Source of the DNA: Prochlorococcus marinus str. MIT 9201
GTDB taxonomy: Bacteria > Cyanobacteriota > Cyanobacteriia > PCC-6307 > Cyanobiaceae
Reading direction: 5' to 3'
Assembly (NCBI RefSeq): GCF_000759955.1
Contig: NZ_JNAL01000005.1
Span: forward strand, 62,001 to 126,000
Length of the DNA stretch: 64,000 bases
In this document: positions 37,783 through 46,603 of the stretch, in pieces
Numbering within the stretch: the stretch's first letter is position 1
How the letters are laid out: each line of letters begins with the position of its first letter
The notes under the pieces: generated by a model
The model's input: only the letters and a program-made list of their open reading frames with translations
What the model was told of the DNA's origin: nothing
The model's database searches: none
Program-made: the position numbers and the translations under genes

Positions 37783-38787
37783 TTATTTACTTGTTAAGTG
37801 AAATAGTGATATAGCGGCTGCCACAGAGGCATTTAAACTTGATGTCTTACCTTTAAGAGGAATGTTTAATAAAAAATCGCATTTTTTTTGAGTAAGCAAA
37901 GATATCCCTTTATCTTCAGAGCCCACTATGAGTACCAAGGGTCCTTTCTCTAGAAAATTTGAGATAGATAATCGACCATCTCCAGACAAACCAACAATAA
38001 GAAAACCATTTTTCTTAAGCGCCTCAAGTGCTCTATTTAGGTTAACAACTCTACTTACTTTTAAGTGTTCTAAGGCTCCTGCAGCTACCTTGGCGACTGT
38101 TCCAGTCAATCCAGCAGATCTTCTCTGAGGAATGATTATGCCCTTGCAATAAAATGCTTCTGCTGATCTTATAATTGCACCAACATTATGTGGATCAGTT
38201 ATACCGTCTAATGCAAGTAATATGGGATTTGCACAGTTGTGTTTAGAAAAATCGATTAATTTTTCTAGGGATATTGTTTTAGAACATGCTAACTGCAATG
38301 CCACACCTTGATGTGTAGCGCCATAAGTCAATTGCGAAAGCCTATTCCAAGAAACTTCTTCAATTAGGACTCCTTTTGATTTAAAGTCCTTAAGCAAAGT
38401 ATAAAATTTATCTGAGGAAAAGATTTCAGAAGTACACCAAATCCTATTAATCGCTCTTTCGCTACGAAGAGCCTCAAAAACTGAATGTTTACCCCATATC
38501 CAATCATCAAAATTTCTCTTAGTTATAAACTCTTGAGGATTATCATGATTTTTATTTGAAAATTCTGTATTAGATTTAGATATAGGCTTTCTTCTTTTTA
38601 AAAATGTAGAAGTATTATTATCATTTTTTTTAAAATTCTCATAATTGTTATGTTTTACCGAATTGTTCAAAAATTTTTCATTTTTCTCTGAACGATTTGT
38701 ATTTTTTGAGTTAAAACCAAAGTCAGATTTTTTTTTATAATCTTTGTTATTTTTCCCTGGGAATTTTCTTTTAGAGGAGTTTTTCAT
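37783..38787 (-). CDS. rlmB: TrmH/SpoU-type rRNA 2'-O-ribose methyltransferase (RlmB-like)
   Basis: 334 residues. The C-terminal two thirds is a SPOUT 2'-O-methyltransferase: an L30e-like substrate-binding part (about 95-175) then LLALDGITDPHNVGAIIRSA, GIIIPQRRSAG, VLIVGSEDKGIS and LNASVAAAISLFHL. In bacteria this group methylates G2251 of 23S rRNA. The first 90 or so residues are an unusual Lys/Asn/Ser-rich, probably disordered extension. It starts 4 bases after mrnC. Confidence 0.85.
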   Translation of the reverse strand: MKNSSKRKFPGKNNKDYKKKSDFGFNSKNTNRSEKNEKFLNNSVKHNNYENFKKNDNNTSTFLKRRKPISKSNTEFSNKNHDNPQEFITKRNFDDWIWGKHSVFEALRSERAINRIWCTSEIFSSDKFYTLLKDFKSKGVLIEEVSWNRLSQLTYGATHQGVALQLACSKTISLEKLIDFSKHNCANPILLALDGITDPHNVGAIIRSAEAFYCKGIIIPQRRSAGLTGTVAKVAAGALEHLKVSRVVNLNRALEALKKNGFLIVGLSGDGRLSISNFLEKGPLVLIVGSEDKGISLLTQKKCDFLLNIPLKGKTSSLNASVAAAISLFHLTSK

Positions 38788-38791
38788 TAGT

Positions 38792-39190
38792 TTAATTCAT
38801 TTTTAATTCTAAATATTCAAAAAGTATTGATAATCTTTGAGGATCTTTTAAAAATAACCAGCCAACGAGAGTTTCAAAACCAGTAGCTCTGGAGTATATG
38901 GAAGGGTCTGAAGACTTTGGATATCTCTTTGTTTTATTTCTAGCACGCCTTATTAGATCAATTTCATTTGAATTTAATAAATGTTCAATTTGACCTAAAG
39001 ATTTTGATTGAGATTTTGCCTTTACTTCGTTTACTACAGATAAATGGAGATCTTTAGATTTTAAAGGTAAATGAACATGTCTTAGTCTTTGGTGAAGCTC
39101 CCATACAGAATCTCCAAGCCAAGCAAGTTGAATAACACCTATATCCTCGGGTGATCCATATGGAACCAAGTTTTGAATCCAATAATTCAA
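38792..39190 (-). CDS. mrnC: Mini-ribonuclease III
   Basis: 132 residues with the catalytic half of RNase III and no dsRNA-binding domain: IQLAWLGDSVWELHQR and the acidic, Arg-rich core (RRARNKTKRYPKSS). In Bacillus, MrnC matures 23S rRNA ends. The start is TTG at 39190, which overlaps the TGA stop of the upstream STAS gene (TTGA), suggesting translational coupling. Confidence 0.85.
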   Translation of the reverse strand: MNYWIQNLVPYGSPEDIGVIQLAWLGDSVWELHQRLRHVHLPLKSKDLHLSVVNEVKAKSQSKSLGQIEHLLNSNEIDLIRRARNKTKRYPKSSDPSIYSRATGFETLVGWLFLKDPQRLSILFEYLELKMN

Positions 39191-39552
39191 TTTTTTAAAA
39201 AATTTAATGCATCTTCAAGGCTTGACTTCAAGTTAAGAAAATCCCCTAAACGAACAAGTTTGATTGTTTGGGCAACTCTAGAATTGCCAACGACGGAAAA
39301 CCCAAGTTTCGACTTTTTACATTCTTTAGCTGTCTGAACAAGTGCTCCAAGGCCCGATGAATCTAAAAAATCTATTTTTGTGAGATCAATAACGAATGAA
39401 AGCTGATTTTTTAAATTATTTGTAACAAACGTCTTAAATTGTTTTTCTGAAAAAGCATCAAGTTGGCCTTTAAAAGTAAAAACAATAATGTTTGTTTTAA
39501 CCTCAAGGTTTCCTCTTAAAGAAACCGTTAACTTCTGGAAATCTTCTATGAT
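39187..39552 (-). CDS. STAS-domain anti-sigma factor antagonist with no standard start codon
   Basis: About 120 residues with a STAS fold: IVFTFKGQLDAF, then VIDLTKIDFLDSSGLGALVQ with the phosphorylatable serine of this family (DSSG). The frame is closed upstream by TAG at 39553-39555 and holds no ATG, GTG or TTG before the domain. The first codons are ATC (39552) and ATA (39549). Six bases before ATC is GGGGGG (39559-39564), a good position for ribosome binding. Translation from ATC or ATA is therefore likely. Its stop overlaps the mrnC start. A kinase partner could be the RsbW-like protein at 14.8 kb. Confidence 0.75.
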   Translation of the reverse strand: MIEDFQKLTVSLRGNLEVKTNIIVFTFKGQLDAFSEKQFKTFVTNNLKNQLSFVIDLTKIDFLDSSGLGALVQTAKECKKSKLGFSVVGNSRVAQTIKLVRLGDFLNLKSSLEDALNFLKN

Positions 39553-39616
39553 CTAGTACCCCCCAAAAAAAATTAATATATCAAATGTAATTATCAAATC
39601 AAAAGAAAGCAATATG

Positions 39617-40759
39617 TCAACATCTTTCTAACATTAGAGAAACAAATTTTTTAAATAAATAATCTGAATCATGAGGACCTGGTCCTGCTTCTGGATGATA
39701 TTGCACACTAAAAATTGGCTTATCATTAACTTCCAAACCAGCCACGGTATTATCGTTAAGGTTATAGTGGGTTATTCTTACTATGTCTTTTGATAGAGAA
39801 TTAGGATCAATAGCAAAACCATGGTTCTGACTAGTTATCTCAATGTTATTATTTTCGCCACAAGGGTGATTTAAACCACGATGCCCAAAAGGTAATTTAA
39901 AGGTTGAACCTCCTAATGCCAATCCAAATATTTGGTGTCCAAGGCAAATACCAAACATAGGTATTTCACCATATTCAATAAGTGATCTTGCTAAGTCTAT
40001 ACCTTCTGAAACAGAAGAAGGATCGCCTGGACCATTTGAAAAAAATATACCATCCGGATTTTTAGATAGAACTTCTTTAAGAGAAGATCGCGAAGGGAAA
40101 ACCAAGACTTCACAACCATGGGATACAAGTCTATTTAGAATTGAGTTTTTAATTCCAAAATCAATTGCTACTATTTTTAATTTTTTAGAAGATTCAGAAT
40201 ATCTTTTCCTTAAATCAAAAATTGTTTGTGTATGACTTTTCCATAAATATTGTTGCTTTGTTGAAACTACTTTTGATAAGTTTAATCCCTCCATCTTTGG
40301 CGTGTCATGAATTATCTTTAAACAACTTTCATCAGTTTTATCTAGAGAGGTAATAACTCCATTCATCGCACCACTTGATCTTAAAATTTTAACAAGGGCT
40401 CTTGTATCAATACCATAAAGTCCTATGATATTTTTTTCCCATAACCATTGATTAAAACTCTTTTTAGATCTCCAATTGCTGTTATTAGATGAAAAATTTC
40501 TAACAATTATTCCTTTAACATTAATGTTAGATTCTGAATCCTCCAAGTTAACACCAGTATTCCCAATCTCTGGATAAGTGAATGTTAATATTTGTCCGTA
40601 ATAACTTGGATCAGTAATTACCTCTTGATATCCAGTCATTCCCGTATTAAAAACTATTTCACCAACGGCTGTACCAGTAGCACCAAAAAAGAATCCTGGG
40701 AATACAATTCCATTACTTAAAACTAATTTCGCGTTTTTCTTATATTGATTAATCATCAA
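39617..40759 (-). CDS. carA: carbamoyl-phosphate synthase small subunit
   Basis: Glutaminase subunit that feeds ammonia to CarB for arginine and pyrimidine synthesis. N-terminal small-chain domain (GFFFGATGTAVGEIVFNTGMTGYQE) and class I glutamine amidotransferase domain with GICLGHQIFGLALGG (nucleophile Cys) and YHPEAGPGPHD (His/Glu). 380 residues; the start may be the second Met. It lies 10 bases after trpD. Confidence 0.95.
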   Translation of the reverse strand: MMINQYKKNAKLVLSNGIVFPGFFFGATGTAVGEIVFNTGMTGYQEVITDPSYYGQILTFTYPEIGNTGVNLEDSESNINVKGIIVRNFSSNNSNWRSKKSFNQWLWEKNIIGLYGIDTRALVKILRSSGAMNGVITSLDKTDESCLKIIHDTPKMEGLNLSKVVSTKQQYLWKSHTQTIFDLRKRYSESSKKLKIVAIDFGIKNSILNRLVSHGCEVLVFPSRSSLKEVLSKNPDGIFFSNGPGDPSSVSEGIDLARSLIEYGEIPMFGICLGHQIFGLALGGSTFKLPFGHRGLNHPCGENNNIEITSQNHGFAIDPNSLSKDIVRITHYNLNDNTVAGLEVNDKPIFSVQYHPEAGPGPHDSDYLFKKFVSLMLERC

Positions 40760-40769
40760 TTTAAATAAA

Positions 40770-41804
40770 TTAATTGTCGGATAAATAATTTTTTAAGAGT
40801 AAAAACTTTTTCCAAGGATCTCCTTGATTAATTGAAAATAAAGCTTTATTAAATCCTTCATTTAAATCATCCTCAATTCCTGCTGCCCAAAGAACTAAAG
40901 CAGCATTCAAGGCAACGACATTTATATGAGATTTTTTTCCAGAACCATTTAAAACAGACATTAATATTTCCTCATTAGACTCATGATCAGAAACTACAAG
41001 CTCTTCGTTAGCGATATTTTCATGGTTAAAATCTGAAATATTTAATCCTGAAAATATCAATTCACCATTTTGAACAAAAACTAATTTATTTTCTCCTTGA
41101 AGCGAAGCTTCATCAAGGCCACCAGAACCATGGACTACTATTGCTCTATTCATACCCATTTTTAAAAGAGCTTTTCCCATTGGTTTTAAAAGATCCTCAG
41201 AAGCAACACCCAAAACTTGCGCATTGGGGCGTAAAGGATTTACCAACGGCCCAAGCTGATTAAATACTGTTCTTATTCCAAGGGTCTTTCTTAATGGAGC
41301 AAGTTTTATTAATGATTTATGCCAAACAGGTGCGAACAGAAAAGTTATTCCAATCTCACTTACAGCTTTGATTACTTTTTCTAATGAACAATTTAGATTC
41401 AAATCAAGATTCAACAAAACATCAGCTGAGCCAACTTTCCCACTAGCGCTTTTATTGCCATGTTTTGCAATTTTAACTCCACAAGATGCAGCTACAAAAG
41501 CTACTGCAGTTGAGATATTAAAAGTATTAGCTCCATCACCTCCTGTTCCACAAGTATCTACCAAATATATATTTGGTCTTGCTACTGGCAATTTGCAAAC
41601 ATTTAATAGTTCCTCAGCCATAGAACTTAGTTCTACACCTGTACAGCTCTTGGCTCTAAAAGCACTCAAAAAAGCTCCTGTTTCAACTTCCGAGATTTCA
41701 TCATTAAGCCATCTTTTCATTAAAGATCTAGAAGTTAAATCATCAAGGTTCCTTCCCTCTAACAAATTATTTAGGATTTCAGCGTTTGATAAATTAGAAA
41801 ACAT
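40770..41804 (-). CDS. trpD: anthranilate phosphoribosyltransferase
   Basis: Second step of tryptophan synthesis from chorismate. The PRPP-binding signature [17 protein letters not shown], the [15 protein letters not shown] segment and the [11 protein letters not shown] block identify it. 344 residues. It precedes carA with 10 bases between; both products are biosynthetic, but no shared regulation is visible. Confidence 0.95.
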   Translation of the reverse strand: MFSNLSNAEILNNLLEGRNLDDLTSRSLMKRWLNDEISEVETGAFLSAFRAKSCTGVELSSMAEELLNVCKLPVARPNIYLVDTCGTGGDGANTFNISTAVAFVAASCGVKIAKHGNKSASGKVGSADVLLNLDLNLNCSLEKVIKAVSEIGITFLFAPVWHKSLIKLAPLRKTLGIRTVFNQLGPLVNPLRPNAQVLGVASEDLLKPMGKALLKMGMNRAIVVHGSGGLDEASLQGENKLVFVQNGELIFSGLNISDFNHENIANEELVVSDHESNEEILMSVLNGSGKKSHINVVALNAALVLWAAGIEDDLNEGFNKALFSINQGDPWKKFLLLKNYLSDN

Positions 41805-41837
41805 TTATTTATTAAAGAAAAATTATGCAAATAAAAT

Positions 41838-42134
41838 TTAATTTGAGGTATCAAAACCCGAGCCAACTAAATCTTTATTTGTATTAGAAGGCCTGAAGCT
41901 TTTTGACCAAATATTTTTTGTTTTTGAAAAAAGTTCTTTTTTAGTGATTTTCCAAAATTTTAGAATTTTTTCAATATCATTTTTAATTTCAATTTCGCCA
42001 GGAAAATTGTTATAACGATTTATTAACCTAGCCAAATTTATGTAGTCAAGATCCTCTGGTATTTTTTTAGTGATAAGGGAATCTATAATGTTTTTGTCGG
42101 TTTCATGTAATGGATGAGTTTGCTCGTTACCCAT
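41838..42134 (-). CDS. DUF3288 family protein
   Basis: A soluble protein of 98 residues from the ATG at 42134 (MGNEQTHPLHETD); a start six codons earlier (42152) is possible but the conserved part begins with the later one. Conserved-looking segments are HPLHETDKNIID, LARLINRYNNFPG and KFWKITKKELF. DUF3288 is a cyanobacterial family of unknown role. It ends 33 bases before trpD on the same strand. Confidence 0.7.
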   Translation of the reverse strand: MGNEQTHPLHETDKNIIDSLITKKIPEDLDYINLARLINRYNNFPGEIEIKNDIEKILKFWKITKKELFSKTKNIWSKSFRPSNTNKDLVGSGFDTSN

Positions 42135-42214
42135 AAATAAATACTGAATCATTTATAAAATTAGCTCACATATTCAAAAATGAAACATTATCTTAATCAT
42201 ATCGGCAAAATAAA

Positions 42215-43960
42215 ATGAAGAATTTAAAGTTAAAAGTTATATTTAAATACCTAAGACCATATAAAAAAGAATTCTTATATGGAGCATTAGCTCTATTAGT
42301 AGTAAATATATTAAGTGTAGTAATTCCCTTAGAGGTAAAAAACATAATTGACCAACTACAAAATGGGTTTTCTTCTGATTTTGTAATTTCTAAATCATTA
42401 TGGTTAATTTTTTTAGCGACTATTATGGGTTTAATAAGATTAATTTCAAGACAGATTGTCTTTGGCATTGGTAGAAAAGTTGAGGTAAACCTACGTCAAA
42501 AACTTTTCGACCATTTACTAATTCAAGACCCAGAATGGATCCAAAAAAAAGGAAGTGGAGACATTATAAGTAGAGCTACAAGCGATGTTGAAAATATCAG
42601 AAGACTTTTAGGATTTACAGTTTTAAGCTTATGCAACATTGTCTTAGCTTATTCATTCACTATTCCTTCAATGTTTTCGATTAATAAAACATTAACAATA
42701 TCAGCGTTAATGATATTTCCATTAATCCTTGGAATTGTTAGTCTATTCGGTGGCAGAATGGTTAATCAAAGAAAAGCTCAACAAGAATCATTATCTAAAC
42801 TTAGTGATCTTATACAAGAAGATCTTTCTGGCATAAGTGCCATCAAAATTTATGCACAAGAGAATGCTGAGAAAAAAGAATTTAGCATGTACAATAATGA
42901 CTACCGAAATTCAGCAATAAAACTTGCTAGAACAGCGAGTACCCTATTCCCATTGTTGCAAGGTATTTCGTCTATTTCATTATTGATTTTATTATCTTTA
43001 GGAACTTATCAACTAGAGAGTGGATTTATTTCGATAGGTGGTTTAGTAGCATTAATTCTTTACGTAGAAAGACTTGTATTCCCAACAGCTCTGTTAGGTT
43101 TTACCTTAAATACTTTTCAACTCGGCCAAGTAAGTTTAGATCGCGTGGAAGAAATATTTCAAAACAATCCAAATATTGTAGATAAAGCGGACACTAAATT
43201 TTTAAAAAGTAAGATTAAAGGCTTGTTAGAAGCAAAAAGTCTAACGATAAAGTATCCAGGATCAAAATTTAATTCATTAAATGGACTCAATTTTAAAATT
43301 TATCCTGGAGAACTTATTGCAATAGTTGGTCCAGTAGGTTGTGGCAAGACAACATTAGCGAAATCTCTTGGAAGAACTATTGAAATTCCTGACAATCAAT
43401 TATTTTTGGATGAAATTGATGTAAAAACTTTAAAATTAAGTGATCTTAGAAAAAATATTTCAATCGTTCCTCAAGAAGCATTCTTATTTACCTCTTCAAT
43501 CTCGGAAAATCTAAGTTTTGGGGAACCCAAAGCTTCTAAATTTTTAATTAAAGAGAGCGCCACAAAAGCTGGTTTGATTGACGATATCAATAGTTTTCCT
43601 GAAAGGTTTAAAACTATTGTTGGTGAAAGAGGTATTACATTAAGCGGTGGACAAAGGCAAAGAACTGCACTAGGAAGAGCACTACTTGTTAATTCGCCAA
43701 TTGTAGTTCTTGATGATGCTTTAGCAAGCGTTGATAATAAAACAGCATCAAAAATAATAGATGAAATGAGTAATAGAAGTAATAAGACAATCATAATGAT
43801 TAGTCACCAACTTTCTGTTGCAGCTACTTGTGATAGGGTTTTAGTAATGGATAAAGGAGAAATAGTACAAGAAGGGTGCCATAACGATTTAGTAAAAGAG
43901 AATGGGCTATATAAACAACTTTGGGAAAGAGAACTAGCTACCAAAATTGTTAAAAGCTAA
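42215..43960 (+). CDS. ABC exporter, fused permease and ATPase (MsbA-like)
   Basis: A 581-residue half-transporter. Six membrane segments lie in 1-310. The ATPase follows: Walker A GPVGCGKTT, signature LSGGQRQR, Walker B IVVLDDALA and a switch histidine in MISHQLS. Walker B ends in Asp (LDDA) where Glu is usual, which could slow hydrolysis. Homodimeric relatives export lipids, drugs or peptides; the substrate is unknown. Confidence 0.88.
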   Translation: MKNLKLKVIFKYLRPYKKEFLYGALALLVVNILSVVIPLEVKNIIDQLQNGFSSDFVISKSLWLIFLATIMGLIRLISRQIVFGIGRKVEVNLRQKLFDHLLIQDPEWIQKKGSGDIISRATSDVENIRRLLGFTVLSLCNIVLAYSFTIPSMFSINKTLTISALMIFPLILGIVSLFGGRMVNQRKAQQESLSKLSDLIQEDLSGISAIKIYAQENAEKKEFSMYNNDYRNSAIKLARTASTLFPLLQGISSISLLILLSLGTYQLESGFISIGGLVALILYVERLVFPTALLGFTLNTFQLGQVSLDRVEEIFQNNPNIVDKADTKFLKSKIKGLLEAKSLTIKYPGSKFNSLNGLNFKIYPGELIAIVGPVGCGKTTLAKSLGRTIEIPDNQLFLDEIDVKTLKLSDLRKNISIVPQEAFLFTSSISENLSFGEPKASKFLIKESATKAGLIDDINSFPERFKTIVGERGITLSGGQRQRTALGRALLVNSPIVVLDDALASVDNKTASKIIDEMSNRSNKTIIMISHQLSVAATCDRVLVMDKGEIVQEGCHNDLVKENGLYKQLWERELATKIVKS

Positions 43961-43998
43961 AACTTAATATTTTTACTTATAATAAATAAACTTAAATT

Positions 43999-44721
43999 AT
44001 GTTTAAATTCCTAAAAGCCCTTATGAATAATAAAGAATCAACTATAACTAATAATATTAATTCAGTTCATAGAATACTAAAAACAGATATAAAAAAAGAA
44101 CCTTATATTGAAGAAGATGAAATAATTTTTGGGTGTGGTTGTTTCTGGGGAGCTGAAAAATGCTTCTGGAAACTACCAGGAGTTGTTACAACTTCTGTGG
44201 GTTATGCTGGTGGCAAAAAAAACAATCCTACTTATTATGAGGTATGTTCTGGATTAACTGGTCACTCTGAAGTAGTAAGAGTTATTTGGGATAAAAGTAA
44301 AATAGATATAAGTGATTTATTAAAAATGTTTTGGGAATGTCATGACCCTACACAAATTAATAGACAAGGAAATGATATTGGTACTCAATATAGGTCAGCA
44401 ATATTTTATAAAAATGAAAAAAATTTAGAAACTATAATAGCCAGTAAAGAAGAATATCAAAAAGAATTAAGTAAAAATAATTTCGGTTTAATTCAAACAG
44501 AAATAAAGATGATAGACACCTATTTTTATGCAGAACAGTACCATCAACAATATCTTGCATCCCCAGGCAGCAGGCAGTATTGTTCTGCTTCTCCTACGAA
44601 AGTTAAGTTAGGAAATTTCGTTGGGAGTAATTTCAAATTAAAGGAATATATCTGGGAAAACTTTAATTGGGAAGTTGATAAATGCGTATTGAGATCTGAT
44701 AACAATCCTATAAAGAATTAA
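43999..44721 (+). CDS. msrA: peptide methionine-S-sulfoxide reductase A
   Basis: Repairs oxidised methionine (S-sulfoxide). The catalytic GCFWG motif has C48; VVTTSVGYAGGK, GLTGHSEVVRV, FWECHDPTQINRQGNDIGTQYRSAIF and FYFAEQYHQQYL-type segments (here YFYAEQYHQQYL) follow. 240 residues, with an N-terminal tail of about 40 residues and some 30 extra C-terminal residues. It lies 34 bases before the tRNA gene. Confidence 0.93.
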   Translation: MFKFLKALMNNKESTITNNINSVHRILKTDIKKEPYIEEDEIIFGCGCFWGAEKCFWKLPGVVTTSVGYAGGKKNNPTYYEVCSGLTGHSEVVRVIWDKSKIDISDLLKMFWECHDPTQINRQGNDIGTQYRSAIFYKNEKNLETIIASKEEYQKELSKNNFGLIQTEIKMIDTYFYAEQYHQQYLASPGSRQYCSASPTKVKLGNFVGSNFKLKEYIWENFNWEVDKCVLRSDNNPIKN

Positions 44722-44755
44722 GATTTAGATCGATCTTATCTTTATAGTGATAATA

Positions 44756-44829
44756 CGGGGCGTAGCGCAGTTTGGTAGCGCACCACTTTGGGGTAGTGGG
44801 GGTCGTGGGTTCAAATCCCGCCGTTCCGA
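44756..44829 (+). tRNA. tRNA-Pro, anticodon GGG
   Basis: 74 bases fold into a full cloverleaf: acceptor CGGGGCG with CGTTCCG (two G-T pairs), D arm GCGC/GCGC, anticodon stem CCACT/AGTGG with a 7-base loop whose middle is GGG, a 5-base variable loop and T arm with TTCAAAT. Discriminator A; CCA is not encoded. Reads proline CCC/CCU codons. The next gene on the other strand ends at the very next base. Confidence 0.95.
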
Positions 44830-44982
44830 TCATCTATCGTCATCATTTATAAGAGATTTATAAAGTTTATATGAGCTTATCCCGACAGCAATGAATGTAA
44901 AAGAAGAAAAAAAAGCCAAGATTACAATTGTAAGATTCGAAACTTCAACTTCACCTAGCTGAAAAGATATAAAAATATTCAT
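44830..44982 (-). CDS. 50-aa single-span membrane protein
   Basis: ATG at 44982 opens a 50-codon frame: polar start (SFQLGEVEVSNL), one hydrophobic helix (about 17-36), then a basic and acidic tail (YKLYKSLINDDDR). Layout is like a small thylakoid or envelope subunit; I cannot name it. Its stop codon lies directly next to the 3' end of tRNA-Pro. Confidence 0.6.
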   Translation of the reverse strand: MNIFISFQLGEVEVSNLTIVILAFFSSFTFIAVGISSYKLYKSLINDDDR

Positions 44983-45038
44983 TATTGGTTATTTTTTTTA
45001 AAACCTTAACACAATTATTAAATCATATTGAAATGCAA

Positions 45039-45836
45039 TCATAAATTTAGGAGGATTACAATACCGAACACAACCCGGTAAATAATAAATAATTTCAACC
45101 CATTTGATGATAAATATTTTAATAAGTATTTTATGGCTAAGAGAGATGATAAAAATGTTGAAAAAAGACCAAACATTAAAGGGGGGAAATTTAATAAAAG
45201 AAAATCATTGTAAGAAGAGATTAACTCTACAATTGCAGCAAGAAAGATAGCTGGAATTCCTAAAAGAAAAGAGAATTTAGCTGCATCAGCTCTATCCCAT
45301 CCAGATATTAGGGCGGTAGAAATAGTAATTCCTGATCTAGAAAAACCTGGAACAATAGCAAATGCTTGAGAAAAACCTATCAATAAACTATCTGAATAAT
45401 TATGATCTTTTAAATTTTTAGAACCAGTTTTCGAAATATCTGCTATGTACATAAAGATTGCCATGAGCAAAGATATTAATGCAATTGATAAGTTTGAACG
45501 GAGAATATCTTCAAAAAAGTAAGGGACTAATAATTTTATGATCCCACCTAAAAATATAATTGGAATGGATCCAATCAAAATTGACCGCAACAACCTTTTA
45601 TGTAATAAATAATAAATATTTTTTGAAGCTTGAATTCTTAATTTTAAAAAATCATTCCTAAAGTACCAAATCAGAGCCAAAACACTTCCAAATTGTAAAA
45701 TTGCAGATAAAGAGGAGCCTGGATCATCAATTCCTATAAGAAGAGAAATGATCTTCAAATGAGCGGTACTACTAACAGGAATAAATTCTGTTAAACCTTG
45801 AATCAAACCATAAAAAATAAATGCTAAATATTCCAA
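45039..45836 (-). CDS. uppP: undecaprenyl-diphosphatase
   Basis: Membrane phosphatase (BacA) that recycles the lipid carrier for peptidoglycan and polysaccharide synthesis. Signature segments GLTEFIPVSSTAHL near the N terminus and PGFSRSGITIS in the middle; about eight membrane helices in 265 residues, all as in the family. Confidence 0.95.
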   Translation of the reverse strand: MEYLAFIFYGLIQGLTEFIPVSSTAHLKIISLLIGIDDPGSSLSAILQFGSVLALIWYFRNDFLKLRIQASKNIYYLLHKRLLRSILIGSIPIIFLGGIIKLLVPYFFEDILRSNLSIALISLLMAIFMYIADISKTGSKNLKDHNYSDSLLIGFSQAFAIVPGFSRSGITISTALISGWDRADAAKFSFLLGIPAIFLAAIVELISSYNDFLLLNFPPLMFGLFSTFLSSLLAIKYLLKYLSSNGLKLFIIYRVVFGIVILLNL

Positions 45837-45919
45837 AAATTTATTTTATTTATTTTATTTATTAATAGCAATTTAAAAAATACAATTTACATTTAACAAG
45901 TAAACGCTAATTTTAATTA

Positions 45920-46186
45920 ATGAAAAAAATTTTTCCTTCATTATTATTTCTTTTTTTTCTGATTCTGTAAGGGCGAATTATTGGCTAGTAATCGTAACTT
46001 ATAGACATGGTCCTTGGGGAAGACCAGAGGTAAGTGGAATAACAAGCCCAACATTACATTCTATATCAAATGAAAAATTTAGAAAATTGTAAAAAAGCAG
46101 GATAGAAAATTACAAAAGAAATTTATAAGCCGGTGTGGCAATTTGATAGCAAATGGACTTGTGTATTTAGTGAAGATGATAAATAA
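45920..46186 (+). pseudogene. decayed small secreted-protein gene
   Basis: A signal-peptide-like start (MKKIFPSLLFLFF) runs into a stop at 45968-45970. A shift of frame in the T-rich run (about 45950-45959) would restore a mature sequence beginning SVRANYWLVIVTYRHG. A second shift near 46078-46090 and an in-frame TAG in the third frame follow, after which the end reads KPVWQFDSKWTCVFSEDDK. Three separate lesions suggest a dead copy of a small Prochlorococcus exported-protein type, not one sequencing error. With flanks it fills the 350 bases between uppP and the next gene. Confidence 0.7.
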
Positions 46187-46188
46187 AG

Positions 46189-46323
46189 CTACCTCTTTAC
46201 ATCGTGAGCACAACCATCACCTTTATAATTTTCGCTTTCGTAAAAATCATTTTTCGTGCCAAAGTAAATAGTTAATAAAACGAATGGCAAACTTAATATA
46301 AATAAAATTGTTGTCAAATCCAT
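46189..46323 (-). CDS. 44-aa single-span membrane protein
   Basis: An ATG at 46323 opens a 44-codon frame: hydrophobic helix (about 3-22), then a polar acidic tail with YESENYKGDGCAHD. The clean helix-then-tail layout supports a real gene. Function unknown. It ends 2 bases past the pseudogene, facing it. Confidence 0.6.
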   Translation of the reverse strand: MDLTTILFILSLPFVLLTIYFGTKNDFYESENYKGDGCAHDVKR

Positions 46324-46389
46324 AATTTCATTTTCTTATTAAATAGTTTATGAAAAATTTAAGATATCCATAAATCAATTAATTTAGCA

Positions 46390-46515
46390 TTAATAATCTG
46401 TTGGACCTTTAATACCAAGATAAAAAAAGGCTCCTAAACCAACTAAAAGTAAAACACCCGCAATGGCTGCAGATGGAACAAAGCCGCCTATTGCAAAAGA
46501 AGAAAAAAGATTCAT
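46390..46515 (-). CDS. 41-aa single-span membrane protein
   Basis: An ATG at 46515 opens a 41-codon frame, rich in Gly and Ala: FAIGGFVPSAAIAG, then LLLVGLGAFFYLGIKGP and a short TDY end. It looks like a small thylakoid subunit but I cannot match it to a named Psa, Psb, Pet or Ndh protein. It is upstream of the 44-aa gene on the same strand. Confidence 0.65.
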   Translation of the reverse strand: MNLFSSFAIGGFVPSAAIAGVLLLVGLGAFFYLGIKGPTDY

Positions 46516-46603
46516 CACTAAAACTAAACTAGTTTGATAATATCAATAAAAAATATGTATTTGTAAAAAATTTTGACTCTAAGACAATTGAGGTATTAAT
46601 TTC

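Noticed and set aside
41368-41841. Plus-strand frame of 157 codons
   Set aside because: Antisense to trpD, which is certain.
45838-45868. Repeated ATTTTATTT units
   Set aside because: Low-complexity A/T tract upstream of uppP; no unit long enough to mean more.
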